Assembly: GCA_964035575.1 (NCBI GenBank)
Contig: OZ037932.1
Coordinates: forward strand, 744,001 to 808,000
Reading direction: 5' to 3'
From: Rhynchopus sp. YZ270_cl-10
Taxonomy: Eukaryota; Euglenozoa; Diplonemea; Diplonemida; Diplonemidae
DNA: 64,000 nt
Below the pieces are notes generated by a model. That model saw only the letters and a list, made by a program, of their open reading frames with translations. It searched no databases and was not told the DNA's origin. Shown in pieces: positions 38,926 through 48,390 of the stretch; within the stretch, counting starts at the first letter, position 1, and each line of letters begins with the position of its first letter. The position numbers were made by a program, and so were the translations under genes.

Positions 38926-38975
38926 CTGAAAATCGTTGGTTAGCGTGGTCGAGAGGAAAAGGGGGTAGTGAGAGG
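38926..38975 (-). promoter_or_regulatory. Trans-splice acceptor of HIS6
   Basis: The minus strand reads CCCCCTTTTCCTCTCGACC and, 21 nt later, GATTTTCAG ending at 38926; the leader is 19 nt. Confidence 0.6.
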
Positions 38976-39178
38976 ATGCAATAAAGGTTGGTGGGGAGGA
39001 GGGAAGAGGGTGGAGGGTGGGGGTGGAGAATAGTAAGGGGAATGGTGCTTTTGCTGATTTCGTCTTGATTCCTAACTTCCAACAAATATGTCCCTTACTG
39101 CTTCAGCAGTTGAGAACTGATACCTGCCTTGGGAACAGGAGCACACAAGTATGCATCGAATGTACCATATGTGCAACG
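38970..39178. repeat. Segment duplicated upstream of the RHS-like gene
   Basis: GATGCAATAAAGGTTGGTGG to GTGCAACGCT matches 42431-42620 with few differences, about 95 percent by eye in its right 130 bp. Orientation is the same. Confidence 0.8.
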
Positions 39179-39179
39179 C

Positions 39180-39442
39180 TAGGGGTCTCTCGATATATAT
39201 AAGAGCCAAAAGCAAAAAACGCAATTCCGAATAAAAAACCCTACCGCCCCATTCTTTCAATTTTTGGCAAAACACTATGCCAAGTTAACGTACGGAGGGT
39301 GAGACCGGGGAAACACAAAAAATCCTGATGAGTGAGTGAATGATTTTTAATGAGTTTCCCCTGTTACCCTCTTCCAACCTTGCAGATGCAAGTGGACAAT
39401 TAACATGCAGGACGCGAAGCCTAGAAATAATCGAGAGACCCC
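39180..39442. mobile_element. Miniature inverted-repeat element (about 263 bp)
   Basis: It begins GGGGTCTCTCGAT and ends with the exact inverse ATCGAGAGACCCC. It interrupts the duplicated segment, whose continuation resumes at about 39484. There is no coding capacity and no obvious target-site duplication. Confidence 0.6.
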
Positions 39443-39483
39443 AAGACGCAGCAGAGATGCTTAAACAAGTTTACTAGGGAGGA

Positions 39484-39562
39484 GTGTGCATCGGGTGTAC
39501 CATGTGTGCAACACTACCCATCGTTTGACAACAACCTTCGGATTCCCAACACACTTACTTCT
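39484..39562. repeat. Third, partial copy of the duplicated segment
   Basis: GTGTGCATCGGGTGTACCAT to CTTCGGATTCCCAAC matches 42582-42652 and overlaps the first copy by about 32 bp. Confidence 0.7.
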
Positions 39563-40020
39563 GCAACACATCACAGGCACCATCTTGATCCCAACACTTC
39601 CACTTGAACTGACGTCTCTTGTCTTCGTGGAAGGTCCAGCAGCAGTATTTTTCTTCAGGGTCCTTGTTTTTATCAGACATGTCTTTTATCTTGGTCTCTT
39701 TGTTGTCCCGGAAATACAATCTCGTCAACGTTCCTCCGATACTTCAGTTGGTATTCTCTCTCGTCACTTTAACTCTGCCGTAGCTATGTGGCCGCTCATT
39801 TTGCTTTACCCAGAGCGAACACAGGGTATACAGACAGCACACCTCCCCCTCAGGGTGTGGCAGCATCGTCATGGATACTGGCCAGACTTCAATGGTGGAA
39901 ACCTCAGAAAGGCTTCCGTGATCAGCTGATATGCTCGCTGGTCGGTGTGTTCGCTTGTTGTTTTCTTTTCTGGCAGTAAAAGTTTTCTTTCAAAAAGCTT
40001 TTTTTTTCTTCCCCCGTTCT
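39563..40020 (-). pseudogene. Degraded coding-like stretch downstream of the RHS-like gene
   Basis: Protein-like minus-strand runs without a continuous frame, including a Cys/Trp/Lys-rich piece (KYCCWTFHEDKRRQFKWKCW) near 39600. It could be an old repeat-associated gene remnant. No family assigned. Confidence 0.3.
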
Positions 40021-40189
40021 GTTTCGTTAATATAAAGGTGAAGTTCGCTACCTGACGCGGTATTCAAGTTCTGTCGTGTGGTTTCAGAAGGTCACTCAGA
40101 GTGTCAGCAGACAATCCAGAGAACATCAAGTAATGACCACGGACGATTGGTTCAGGATTTGCCCTCTGTCCAAACAAAACCCCTCACGT

Positions 40190-42289
40190 CTAAATGAGTT
40201 TAGAGAGTCGCCGTAAGAATGGCACATATGCCGCCATCCTAGCCCCGAATGGTGGTGGCTGTGTGTGCCACATGTGGTTGGGAGTGTGCGAGACGCGAGA
40301 GGGTGTTGTACGCCACACAAGACGTGATGCCAACAGTGAGCCAGTTGGAAGCCACATATCATTCCCATTTGTGTCTGGTTTTAATATGGCACGACGCATG
40401 CTACCCAGTCGGTGAGTGAACTGCAACGTGCCTTTGTAGTCAAACACCACCCAACCCTCCGGACACAACTTGTCCAGCTGTTGTACGAGTTCTTTTGCAG
40501 GTTCTCCAGTGGCTTCGTTCCGGATAGTTTCGTCGGCATGAGTGGTGGTGAACAGCACCGGTAGTATCTTGTATCCCTTGTCTGACAGTGCCTTTACAAT
40601 TGGTGCATTCAAGATGTCGCCAACGACACGTATGTACGCATCCCGTTCTGTCTTGTCGTTTTTGCTAGCATCCATAAGACTCTTCTGGTTGCTGTGCTGA
40701 TATGCGAGCACAGCAGGAGGACGTCGAGGTTTGCCAGCCATCCACAGCGGTGCAAGGTAGTCAATACCCTGCTCCCTGTCATGGTCAGGGTTCACATGGC
40801 TTCCCTTGAGGAGTGCAGCTTCAACCTTAGTGATATCGTCCGTCATTTTAGTATCTGCTTCAATCCCTTCCATAGGGAAACGCGATTCCGCTTCTCTGAG
40901 GTAATTAATCTTCTTAATCATCCCGCCAGGAAACCAGTCGAAGAGAGGTCGTCCTTGGTCATATCCGTGGCTTTTCCATGCGATGCGCGTTGCCACCTCC
41001 AAGTTCATAATGACAGACTCCATCGGAGCCCCATCGTGCAACTGAACCGACCTGTCTGCGATGAAGATATTGTTCAGAGCTGCGCCAAGTTTGTCCTGCA
41101 GATTGTCCAGAGCCCACCGTCTCAGGAGAAGTGGCGACAGACACCATCGAGAGTCTGCGTCTCGGTACATCAGGTTCCGTTCTTGTAGTGCTTCCCCGGC
41201 ATCATCGGAGTCGCCGATATCAACATGAGATATCCAGTTCTCGACGACGTGTTTTTCAATAATTGCCACAGACAAATCACTACGATCCATTGCCTTCTCG
41301 AACAACGAATCGAAGTCTGTGTTCGTCTTATCCACTTCTTGATCCACAGCAGTGAAGTCAAGCGAGCAGAACCCATCGATAATGTACCCTGCATTGTGCA
41401 CCCCGATGTGGAATAACTGACGAAATGCACCACTTTCTTCGTACAACTTAGCAAAATTTGGCACAAGGTCTTCAGCAGCAGCCCGCAACTTACCTTCAGG
41501 GACAGTGGGCACAACGTAGTAATAAAGCTGTCTCCAACTACACATTGTATGATTCTGACCCTGTTCGGTTGTCAAAGTCGTAAACATAAAGATCGTGGGC
41601 TTCTCTCCTCTCTCGGTTGATTCTTGGTATTTCATAACTTGATTCACAAAAAAATGGATATTGTCCTTCTCGCTGGCCATTAGCTGCAGCAACTCATCGA
41701 CACAAATAACCAACACCTGCTTCGTTCCACTTTCGTATGGTGGCATAACCCCTACTGCCATCAACTTTTCCCTTAACAAGTAGTCCATGTCTGCCAGCGA
41801 TGTCACGTGTTGCAAGTCACTAACGTCTATCCCGTGAAACTGGAGCAGTGCCTTTGCGAACCTGACCAGCTCACACTCTCTGAGATTAACTACAGGGCGA
41901 AACCCTTCGCCACCCGTGACTCGCACGAAGTTAACGGCATGCCCCAAATCCTTTTGCAGGAGCTTGCCCTTGCAAAGCTCAACATAGAGCCTTGTTTTGC
42001 CCTTTCCCATGGCACCTTTCGCGAAGAAAGCTTTGCGACCCTTCCCGGAGTGTGTCATAAAGGTATTTTCTGTACGTGGCTTGCCGATGCAGGCAAGGAT
42101 GTAATCTGAAATCTTTGTGAGGCTCGTATCCTGGTGAAACTCTTCTGGCTGCATCTTGCGAATGCCTCTCCCTTCTTCCTCATACTCCAAACCCTCTTTG
42201 TGCGTGTTTGGATTCATAGCGTCGGGCCACCTCTCGAGGATCTCTGTGAGCAGTGCTGTGTGGGCAACAGTAGCAGTACTATCAGGCAT
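40190..42289 (-). CDS. RHS/Crinkler-like P-loop NTPase
   Basis: A 699-residue single-exon protein starting MPDSTATVAH. It has a Walker A motif GAMGKGKTR (92-100) and a Walker B motif VLVICVDEL (192-200) preceded by a hydrophobic strand, in the arrangement of the ATPase domain of trypanosome retrotransposon-hot-spot (RHS) proteins and Crinkler-type proteins. The later part (about 560-640: KILPVLFTTTHADE, WVVFDYKGTLQF) may be the C-terminal nuclease-like fold of that class, but I cannot assign catalytic residues. RHS proteins act in the nucleus on chromatin or transcription. The longer frame starting near 42511 is discarded because its start is a translated pyrimidine tract. Upstream sequence is copied from or to the HIS6 5' region. 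It appears intact. Confidence 0.55.
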   Translation of the reverse strand: MPDSTATVAHTALLTEILERWPDAMNPNTHKEGLEYEEEGRGIRKMQPEEFHQDTSLTKISDYILACIGKPRTENTFMTHSGKGRKAFFAKGAMGKGKTRLYVELCKGKLLQKDLGHAVNFVRVTGGEGFRPVVNLRECELVRFAKALLQFHGIDVSDLQHVTSLADMDYLLREKLMAVGVMPPYESGTKQVLVICVDELLQLMASEKDNIHFFVNQVMKYQESTERGEKPTIFMFTTLTTEQGQNHTMCSWRQLYYYVVPTVPEGKLRAAAEDLVPNFAKLYEESGAFRQLFHIGVHNAGYIIDGFCSLDFTAVDQEVDKTNTDFDSLFEKAMDRSDLSVAIIEKHVVENWISHVDIGDSDDAGEALQERNLMYRDADSRWCLSPLLLRRWALDNLQDKLGAALNNIFIADRSVQLHDGAPMESVIMNLEVATRIAWKSHGYDQGRPLFDWFPGGMIKKINYLREAESRFPMEGIEADTKMTDDITKVEAALLKGSHVNPDHDREQGIDYLAPLWMAGKPRRPPAVLAYQHSNQKSLMDASKNDKTERDAYIRVVGDILNAPIVKALSDKGYKILPVLFTTTHADETIRNEATGEPAKELVQQLDKLCPEGWVVFDYKGTLQFTHRLGSMRRAILKPDTNGNDMWLPTGSLLASRLVWRTTPSRVSHTPNHMWHTQPPPFGARMAAYVPFLRRLSKLI

Positions 42290-42430
42290 GTTGGAAGGGA
42301 AAGGGAAAGGGAAAGGGGATAGGTATGTGAGGGAGACAAAGGCTTGTGTGTGATTTGGGGTGGGTTGGGAAGGGAAGGGAAAGAGATCGGATAAAAGGGA
42401 AAAAGGTGGTAACATTTCCTGTTTGTGAGA

Positions 42431-42655
42431 TGATGCAATAAAGGTTAGTGGGGAGGAGAAAGGTGAATGGTAGGGGAATGGTGCTTTTGCTGACTTCGTC
42501 TTGATTCCCAACTTCCAACAAATATGTCCCTTACTGCTTCAGCAGTTGAGAACTGATACCTGCCTTGGGAACAGGAGCACACAAGTGTGCATCGAATGTA
42601 CCATGTGTGCAACGCTACCCATCGTTTGACAACAACCTTCGGATTCCCAACAGTG
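42431..42655. repeat. Duplicated upstream segment (RHS-side copy)
   Basis: Matches 38970-39178 and, at its right end, 39484-39562; it therefore preserves the uninterrupted form of the segment. Confidence 0.8.
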
Positions 42656-43258
42656 GTAATGTGGTGTGTGAAACAGGCAAAGTGGCGGGGATGCAAGCCA
42701 GCGGTGAAATCACAAATAAAACCATAAGTCAAGTCATTGACTTCACCGTCGTGTGCTTCAAAAGGTTTCAATAGAGCTGACAATCAGGATCGGAACAAGG
42801 CAGGGGTGGTTTGGTTTAAACATATGAGGGTTTTGTTAAAAGAGTTTTTTTTTATTTATTTTTGGCTACGTTTTTGCATTGTGTGCACGAAAAAATGTGG
42901 CCACACAAAAAAGAGGGGGACGAGAGATAATGGGCAAAAATGAAATTTCTGATGAGTGGCAAACGCCGGGGACGCAGGCACAGAGAAAAAAAAAGAAGAA
43001 GAAAAATAGAATCTGACTTCAGGCTATGAAAAGTGAATAAAAAGAAAACAAAACTTTTTTCGTTTATCGCTCTGCAAATTTATTGTGTTTTTCTTCGCTG
43101 TATAAGTTGTATGAGTGGTAAAACAAAATACTGAACGAAAACCAATTTACAGACACGCACCTTCCGTCGATTCTATTTCCTCTTTTGCCAATGCTTGGTA
43201 TATTATTTTTAAAAATAACTGGTACTCCGAGAACCATACGTGAAATTTATTCGAGAAA

Positions 43259-43292
43259 GGTAAAGACGAACATAAGCCTGCTCAGTCACCTT
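43259..43292 (+). repeat. R1 repeat, diverged
   Basis: GGTAAAGACGAACATAAGCC then TGCTCAGTCACC. Confidence 0.45.
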
Positions 43293-43539
43293 GAAGAAAA
43301 CCTTTTTTTTTTAAAGTCGAAAGATGACTACACATCTTTCAAAAGGGAGTAGCAGTTTTTCACCAACACCTCGTATGAGCGAACCCAACTCCGACACAAA
43401 GCACTAACCCCACAGACAACATCAGAATATGCAAAAAAAGGAAAACTGAGACATACCCCGCACCGTGACGCAAACGGGGAGCGTGTGTGCCCACTAGGTC
43501 GTCGAGGTCCTATCATTCTGAATGAAGCCAAAAATATCA

Positions 43540-43575
43540 AAAATTGACACATGAATGTGCTTCTCGTGCAGACAA
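43540..43575 (+). repeat. R1 repeat with alternative stem
   Basis: TGACACATGAATGTGCTTCT then CGTGCAGAC; purine head is weak. Confidence 0.45.
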
Positions 43576-43856
43576 AGTAAACACATAAAAAACACATAAA
43601 TTGTTATCGCAAAGGTATTGGGTGAGGGAGGATCCAATAAGGCTCTCTCCTCTCCCAAGAAGGGGGGGAAATCACAGATTTTTTGTTGAAAAACGGGAGG
43701 TGTACTTTTAGACGAAAATGGGTAGTACAATTTGGATTGGCCTGGTAGACATCTTTGAAGTTAAAAAATGTGTGGAGATCACACGAAAAAAAAAAAAAAA
43801 GCGAGGTGACTACACATTGTCAATTTATCAATTTATCAAAAAGAAAAAGAAAGGTT

Positions 43857-43896
43857 TTGGTAAGATAAACCTCAGCCTCTTTTGCTTACTCACTTT
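43857..43896 (+). repeat. R1 repeat
   Basis: TTTTGGTAAGATAAACCTCAG, CCTCTTTTGC, TTACTCAC. Confidence 0.55.
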
Positions 43897-43947
43897 AACA
43901 AAAAAAGAAAAGAACTGGTAGACGGATGGGATACTTAGAAGAAAATA

Positions 43948-43980
43948 TGTCTTGAAATACAAAGCCCTCTCGCGGCAATG
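43948..43980 (+). repeat. R3 repeat, left part, split by a palindromic element
   Basis: GTCTTGAAATACAAAGCCCT, CTCGCGGCAATG; the R3 sequence resumes after 44100 as GTGTACTTGG. Confidence 0.65.
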
Positions 43981-44100
43981 TCCACCTGATTTTTACTCCG
44001 CGTATAGGCGCGTATAGCGCGGAAAGGCTGGGTGGGGTTTGGCCTATACTGGCCTGTACGGGCCTTTACGCGCCTATACGCGGGGTAAAAATCAGGTGGA
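43981..44100. mobile_element. 120-bp palindromic miniature element
   Basis: Perfect 16-bp terminal inverted repeats TCCACCTGATTTTTAC and GTAAAAATCAGGTGGA, with further inner pairing (CGCGTATAGGCGCG against CGCGCCTATACGCG). Inserted within R3. A shorter relative lies at 3686-3761. Confidence 0.75.
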
Positions 44101-44202
44101 GTGTACTTGGAGAAGAAGAAAAAACATCGCCTGCGCACACAACTCTCAGTTTGTAACCCATACACATCAAGTTTATAATATGAATAGAAGCCCCTGTGCT
44201 TA

Positions 44203-44256
44203 CACGGTGGAGTCCGTTCAAAATGGGCGGACCCTTTTTGGGCAGACTCCATCGTG
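44203..44256. mobile_element. 54-bp TA-flanked palindromic element
   Basis: CACGGTGGAGTC...GACTCCATCGTG, near-perfect inverse arms, flanked by TA on both sides (44201-44202, 44257-44258). Removing it leaves AAGCCCCTGTGCTTAGTCACC, an R1 core. TA target duplication suggests Tc1/mariner-type mobilisation. Confidence 0.7.
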
Positions 44257-45199
44257 TAGTCACCCAACAAAAAAAATGGCAAGCAAGCACTCAAGTCTAG
44301 CCCCTCCTTTTTACATTTTTTAAATTTTCTGGTTTAGTGTAGCTGTCATGCAAGACAGTGTCTTCACTATCCAAAACAAAAGAATTTTTTTTTAAACCCC
44401 GCTCGAGAAGAAAACGTAACGAAACTGAACCATATTGCTTTTTTGTTATTTTTTTTTTTTTTTTTCAAAAAATGGCTTTTAGCGCTTTTTATGTGTCAGT
44501 GCAGACAGACATCCCAAATTTGGTGACGCAGCATTTTTTCTTTTTTCTTTTTGTTTTGTGGATTTTTCTTCTTCAAAAAACAACCGGAAAAATATCACCG
44601 CAGCGCACACAGCAAAACAACAAAAAAAAAAAAGTCTAAACAATGAAACTGTTACTTGCAGAACCCTTGTTAACTCCATCCCACCCACCCCGAGACACGT
44701 TATAGAACCCTTCACTACCCTTCCCCGTACACCTCTGCTAATGTAGGCGCGCATCCCCCAGAAACGGAAGATTGCTATTGTTCGCTGAGATAGTACCCAC
44801 AACCTTTATACAGGGCCTCAGACAGAGGGGGTTTTTGTCACGCAAAAATTACATTTTTTCAGGGGAAACACCCCTTTTTAAATACCCTACTTTTGTAAGG
44901 TAAAGAAAAAAACAGACCACAAACAACACGGCCCCTACCCGACAGAAACTTCTTCTTTCCCCCACCCCTTAAACGCCAAGACAATCCTCAGCTTCACGCC
45001 ACACCTTGCCTTGACAGGCAACACGGTGCCCCCCTCGAGTCCACAGCCCCCTCCAGTATCACCCCAACGTGGAATAACGGGCCACACACCTATTTTTGTG
45101 GCCCTGTTCTTTTAGACCACTCCGCGTACTACTGTCTACCGACTACCTGCCGGTTCTTCCCGTAGCACGTTGTGGTTCATGCTTGCTGCGCCGTTGTGC

Positions 45200-46722
45200 T
45201 TAGAGGTCTGTTGGTGGTTCGCTGAACAGAACTCTTCCGCCTTGGTGGAGCATGATCCGGAGTGGCTGTTTTGTGGTTGTTTTCGAGATAATCGAGATGT
45301 TGTTTTGTACAATGCACTACAAAAAAAATGACAAAAAAGGTACAACCTACAGATTTGATATTATTTTTTTTACAATCAGCATTTTATGTATTGCCCAAAA
45401 GAGGCTAGGATCTGCACACACAAAACATCATGGGCACTTTAGAAGAAAAAAACGTGATTGGAACACCCTTTTGATACCCACCCCTTTACCCCTTATTCTC
45501 ATACCTTCAACCCAACTTCTTGGTCGACTGTCACAACCTGCCCCTTCGGGATATGAATAACACAGGGCGCCACGAGACAGGCTGGATGCTTTGCGTCGGT
45601 GTCCTCTGAGACGTCGTGGATGTTGTGTTGGTGCTCGCTTTTTGATCGCTTTGCTGACCCTACGCTAGAGGCACCTGTAAGCGAGCTCATGGAGTTGTCT
45701 GCACGGGAGGGCGAGGAGCTGACGTGGCGTGCCTTTCTGGGGGATGTGGACACAACTCTGTGGTCTGCGTGTGGTGTCATAGACCGCTTCTGCTGCAGCG
45801 ACGGCGACCGTGCGGCCGCATCAGTCTCAGAGGGGGTAGGAGTCCCCCCCGACACCCGAGGTGACCCTGATCTGTGATCCCTCGCTGCCTTCTTCTTCTT
45901 TGTTGCCCTCTGTCCGGGCACCAAAGGCTCGCTCAAATCCCCAAGATGGTCAATCTTTTTGACCGCAAAAAACGGTGGGTCGCTCAATATAACCGATGAA
46001 GGCGTCTGTTCTGCTTCAATGTCCACCCATGGAACCGGGCCTTTTCTTCCATCATTCGTAAACCATTGTCTTCCGTCGTTGTCAATACCGAGCCCTTCTT
46101 TCTTTAAATGATCGCGGTAGGTCCGGAGCTGTGCCGGAGAGGTGTCGACTCTGGCTTCAGCATATTTTTTGATTAATGCGAGAATGCTGTCGGTGGAGAG
46201 GGGACAGCGGGGGAGCTCGAGGAGGGGCTTTATCTTGCGCTTGAGAAGAGCGGAGATGGGGAGGTCGAAGCCAGGGATACTGTGGATGGAAGGGTTGAAG
46301 GGGACACCACTCTTTCGGAAGGTGTCTTCCAGACGGTACATCGCGTTGCGGAAGCCGGACCGGAGGAGCTGCAGGGCCACCCCCCATTGAGGAAGACCCG
46401 GTCCTTGGATGAACAGACGACGGTGTGTTTGGTTGACAACCGCTCCAGTGATGCGCCCTTTGCGCGCACGAAGACGTTCAATCGCAACCGTCACCACCCC
46501 CCACTCCACGCCTTCAAAACACAACGTATCCACACAATCATCATTATCCACACTAATACTGCACGACGGCGGCGTCCCTGCCTCCAACAGCTCCGTAAAC
46601 GTCACCTCACAGGCAGGATCGACCGTCACAGCGCCTTCATCCTGTACAACCTTCTCCGTGGTCTTACTCCGTCTCTTCCTTGAAGAGCCTTCATCGTTTG
46701 TCAACGACCGCGAGCGCATCAT
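45200..46722 (-). CDS. Unknown basic protein, two exons, 444 residues
   Basis: Exon 1 is 46722-45505 and exon 2 is 45316-45200 (GTATGA...TTTTTGTAG, 188 nt, phase 0). The N-terminus is basic (SSRKRRSKTTEK); residues 30-245 look globular, with FTELLEAGTPPS, VEWGVVTVAIERLRARKG, RRLFIQGPGLPQWGVALQLL and a DLKK-like helical end. Residues about 275-380 are Ser/Lys-rich and probably disordered. The C-terminal 60 residues are beta-rich (CLVAPCVIHIPKGQVVTVDQ, IVQNNISIIS, LRIMLHQGGRVLF). I do not recognise the family; the charge pattern suggests a nuclear protein. Confidence 0.6.
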
Positions 46723-47177
46723 TGCAAAGGAGAGAGAGGAGAAAGCGAGGGAGGATCCTAAGCAGAGTGCTTAGACCGGAAGAAGAGGGGGAGGGGAAAC
46801 CCCTCGGGTTATGTCTGTGTTGTGTCTTTGTTGGGGTGATTGGGTGGAGGAGGGGGTGCCTGGAGAAAAGTTGTAATGTGAAAGCAGAGAGTAAAATGTG
46901 AAGGGGGTGCTGGGTTTGTTCGTAACAGTTCCAAGTTCACCTTGAGATTAAAGCAAATTGAAGTTATCTGGATTATAAAAGGGTGTGGATTGGGGATTGA
47001 GGAAAAGAGCGAGATTGAGTTGAGAAGGAAAAAAGTATGGGTGGAAAGGGGCTCGGTGATGTTTTGTACAATGCAGAGAAAGTTATGAAGAAAAAGAGGG
47101 AAGATCTCATATGTTGCACATGTGAAGAATGTTAAGAAAAGGGGAGAAAAAAGACAACAGGGAAACAAAAGAATGCT

Positions 47178-47213
47178 AATACGATGAAACGTGCCTCTTG
47201 TGCACGCACATCC
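47178..47213 (+). repeat. R1 repeat with alternative stem
   Basis: TAATACGATGAAACGTGCCTC then TTGTGCACGCACATCC; stem CGTGC/GCACG. Confidence 0.6.
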
Positions 47214-47447
47214 ATAACAAAGAATGCTTGGGGGTTGACTGTCTCGCCTATGGAGGGCTATGACGTGTCAATAAGGGAGAGGATGATGTCTGATTCAATG
47301 CAGTTACCGCAGGTGTTACGTGTTACGACAACACTGGAGTGCAGGCAAACAAAAAAACAAACAAAAACGATAAACAAAAAGGGTACAGTGCCAAACAACA
47401 AGTGGTGTTTATTTACACTGAAAAATAGCTACGCATGGGGTGATGCC

Positions 47448-47531
47448 AAGCGCACTTCACATAACTCGGGGGTTGATTCTGAGTTGCACCAAAAATGCAA
47501 TCAGGACCCCCGAGTGATGTGAAGCGTGCTT
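47448..47531. repeat. Long imperfect hairpin
   Basis: Left arm AAGCGCACTTCACATAACTC then GGGGGTTGATT; right arm AATCAGGACCCCCGAGTGAT then GTGAAGCGTGCTT. The arms pair over about 30 bp with few mismatches around a 20-nt loop. Confidence 0.7.
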
Positions 47532-48390
47532 TGCAGGATCCAATACATGATTGATGTATCTCATGAGGATATAAACGAACCGCATTTTTGTGGATTTTCC
47601 TGTAAAAATGAGTGTATTTTTGTGTAGGCTTTATCGTCACAAAAAGTTACCCTTGTGGGTACTATTGTTTTTCATGCAATAAAAGCTTTACGTCATGAGC
47701 CCACTGTCCCTCAGGGCAAATTGGTGACAAAAAAGCCTAGATTATATCATGTTTTTTTTACGGTAAATCCGCACAATGCGAAGAGAGTGCATATCACAAA
47801 TGAGATGAAAAATATTTGAATAGATGGATGGAGGTGGTCAGGACCACACCAGAGGAACAGGAGCAAGACACCTGAAGGCAGTCAGTTGGTGCTTGCAATG
47901 TTTCACGGCATGGGGTCAAAGAAAAATAGGTAAACAACACATATGTTAGAAAGAGTGAGGAAAAGACCGCAGCTTCGAGGCAACAGCTTCCCACAGAGAG
48001 AACAGAGACGGTGAAACAGATATAAATTAAGTGGTTCACGCTTGTGTCAAAGTCGTCCAATAGTAGCGAATCAAGAACAGTTCGAGAAAGGAAGGAAATA
48101 TATAAGTGGCACTGATTGGTGGGGCCAGGGGACAACATCAAGTTGGCGCGTGGGCAATGATCAATCAATAAAGCCAAGAAAACACTACATCCATCATGTA
48201 TGTACTTTTCATCAAGAGCAAAGTACGTCAAGACGCAGGTGACAATTTGTGAATTACAAAAAGGGCTGGAAACACAGAAACTACCTCTTCAAAGATAGAA
48301 AACATCGTTCGAGCTTAATAAAGACAAGAAAAATAACATCTGTATTTATCTGCAAGAACACCTCTACGCGCAACCCGTATCAGATACTCC

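Larger units (their letters stand above)
42656..45199. other. Gene-poor interval with nested repeats
   Basis: No gene is seen. It has R1 copies, an R3 copy split by a 120-bp palindromic element, and another R1 copy split by a 54-bp palindromic element. Confidence 0.6.
46723..48390. other. Intergenic interval with a long hairpin
   Basis: No gene is seen. It contains an R1 copy (47178-47213) and an inverted repeat with 31-33-nt arms (47448-47531). Confidence 0.5.

Noticed and set aside
42445-42783. 112-codon minus-strand frame in the duplicated upstream segment
   Set aside because: It is shared in part with the copies near 39.1 and 39.5 kb, but the frame is interrupted differently in each, and it has no recognisable family.
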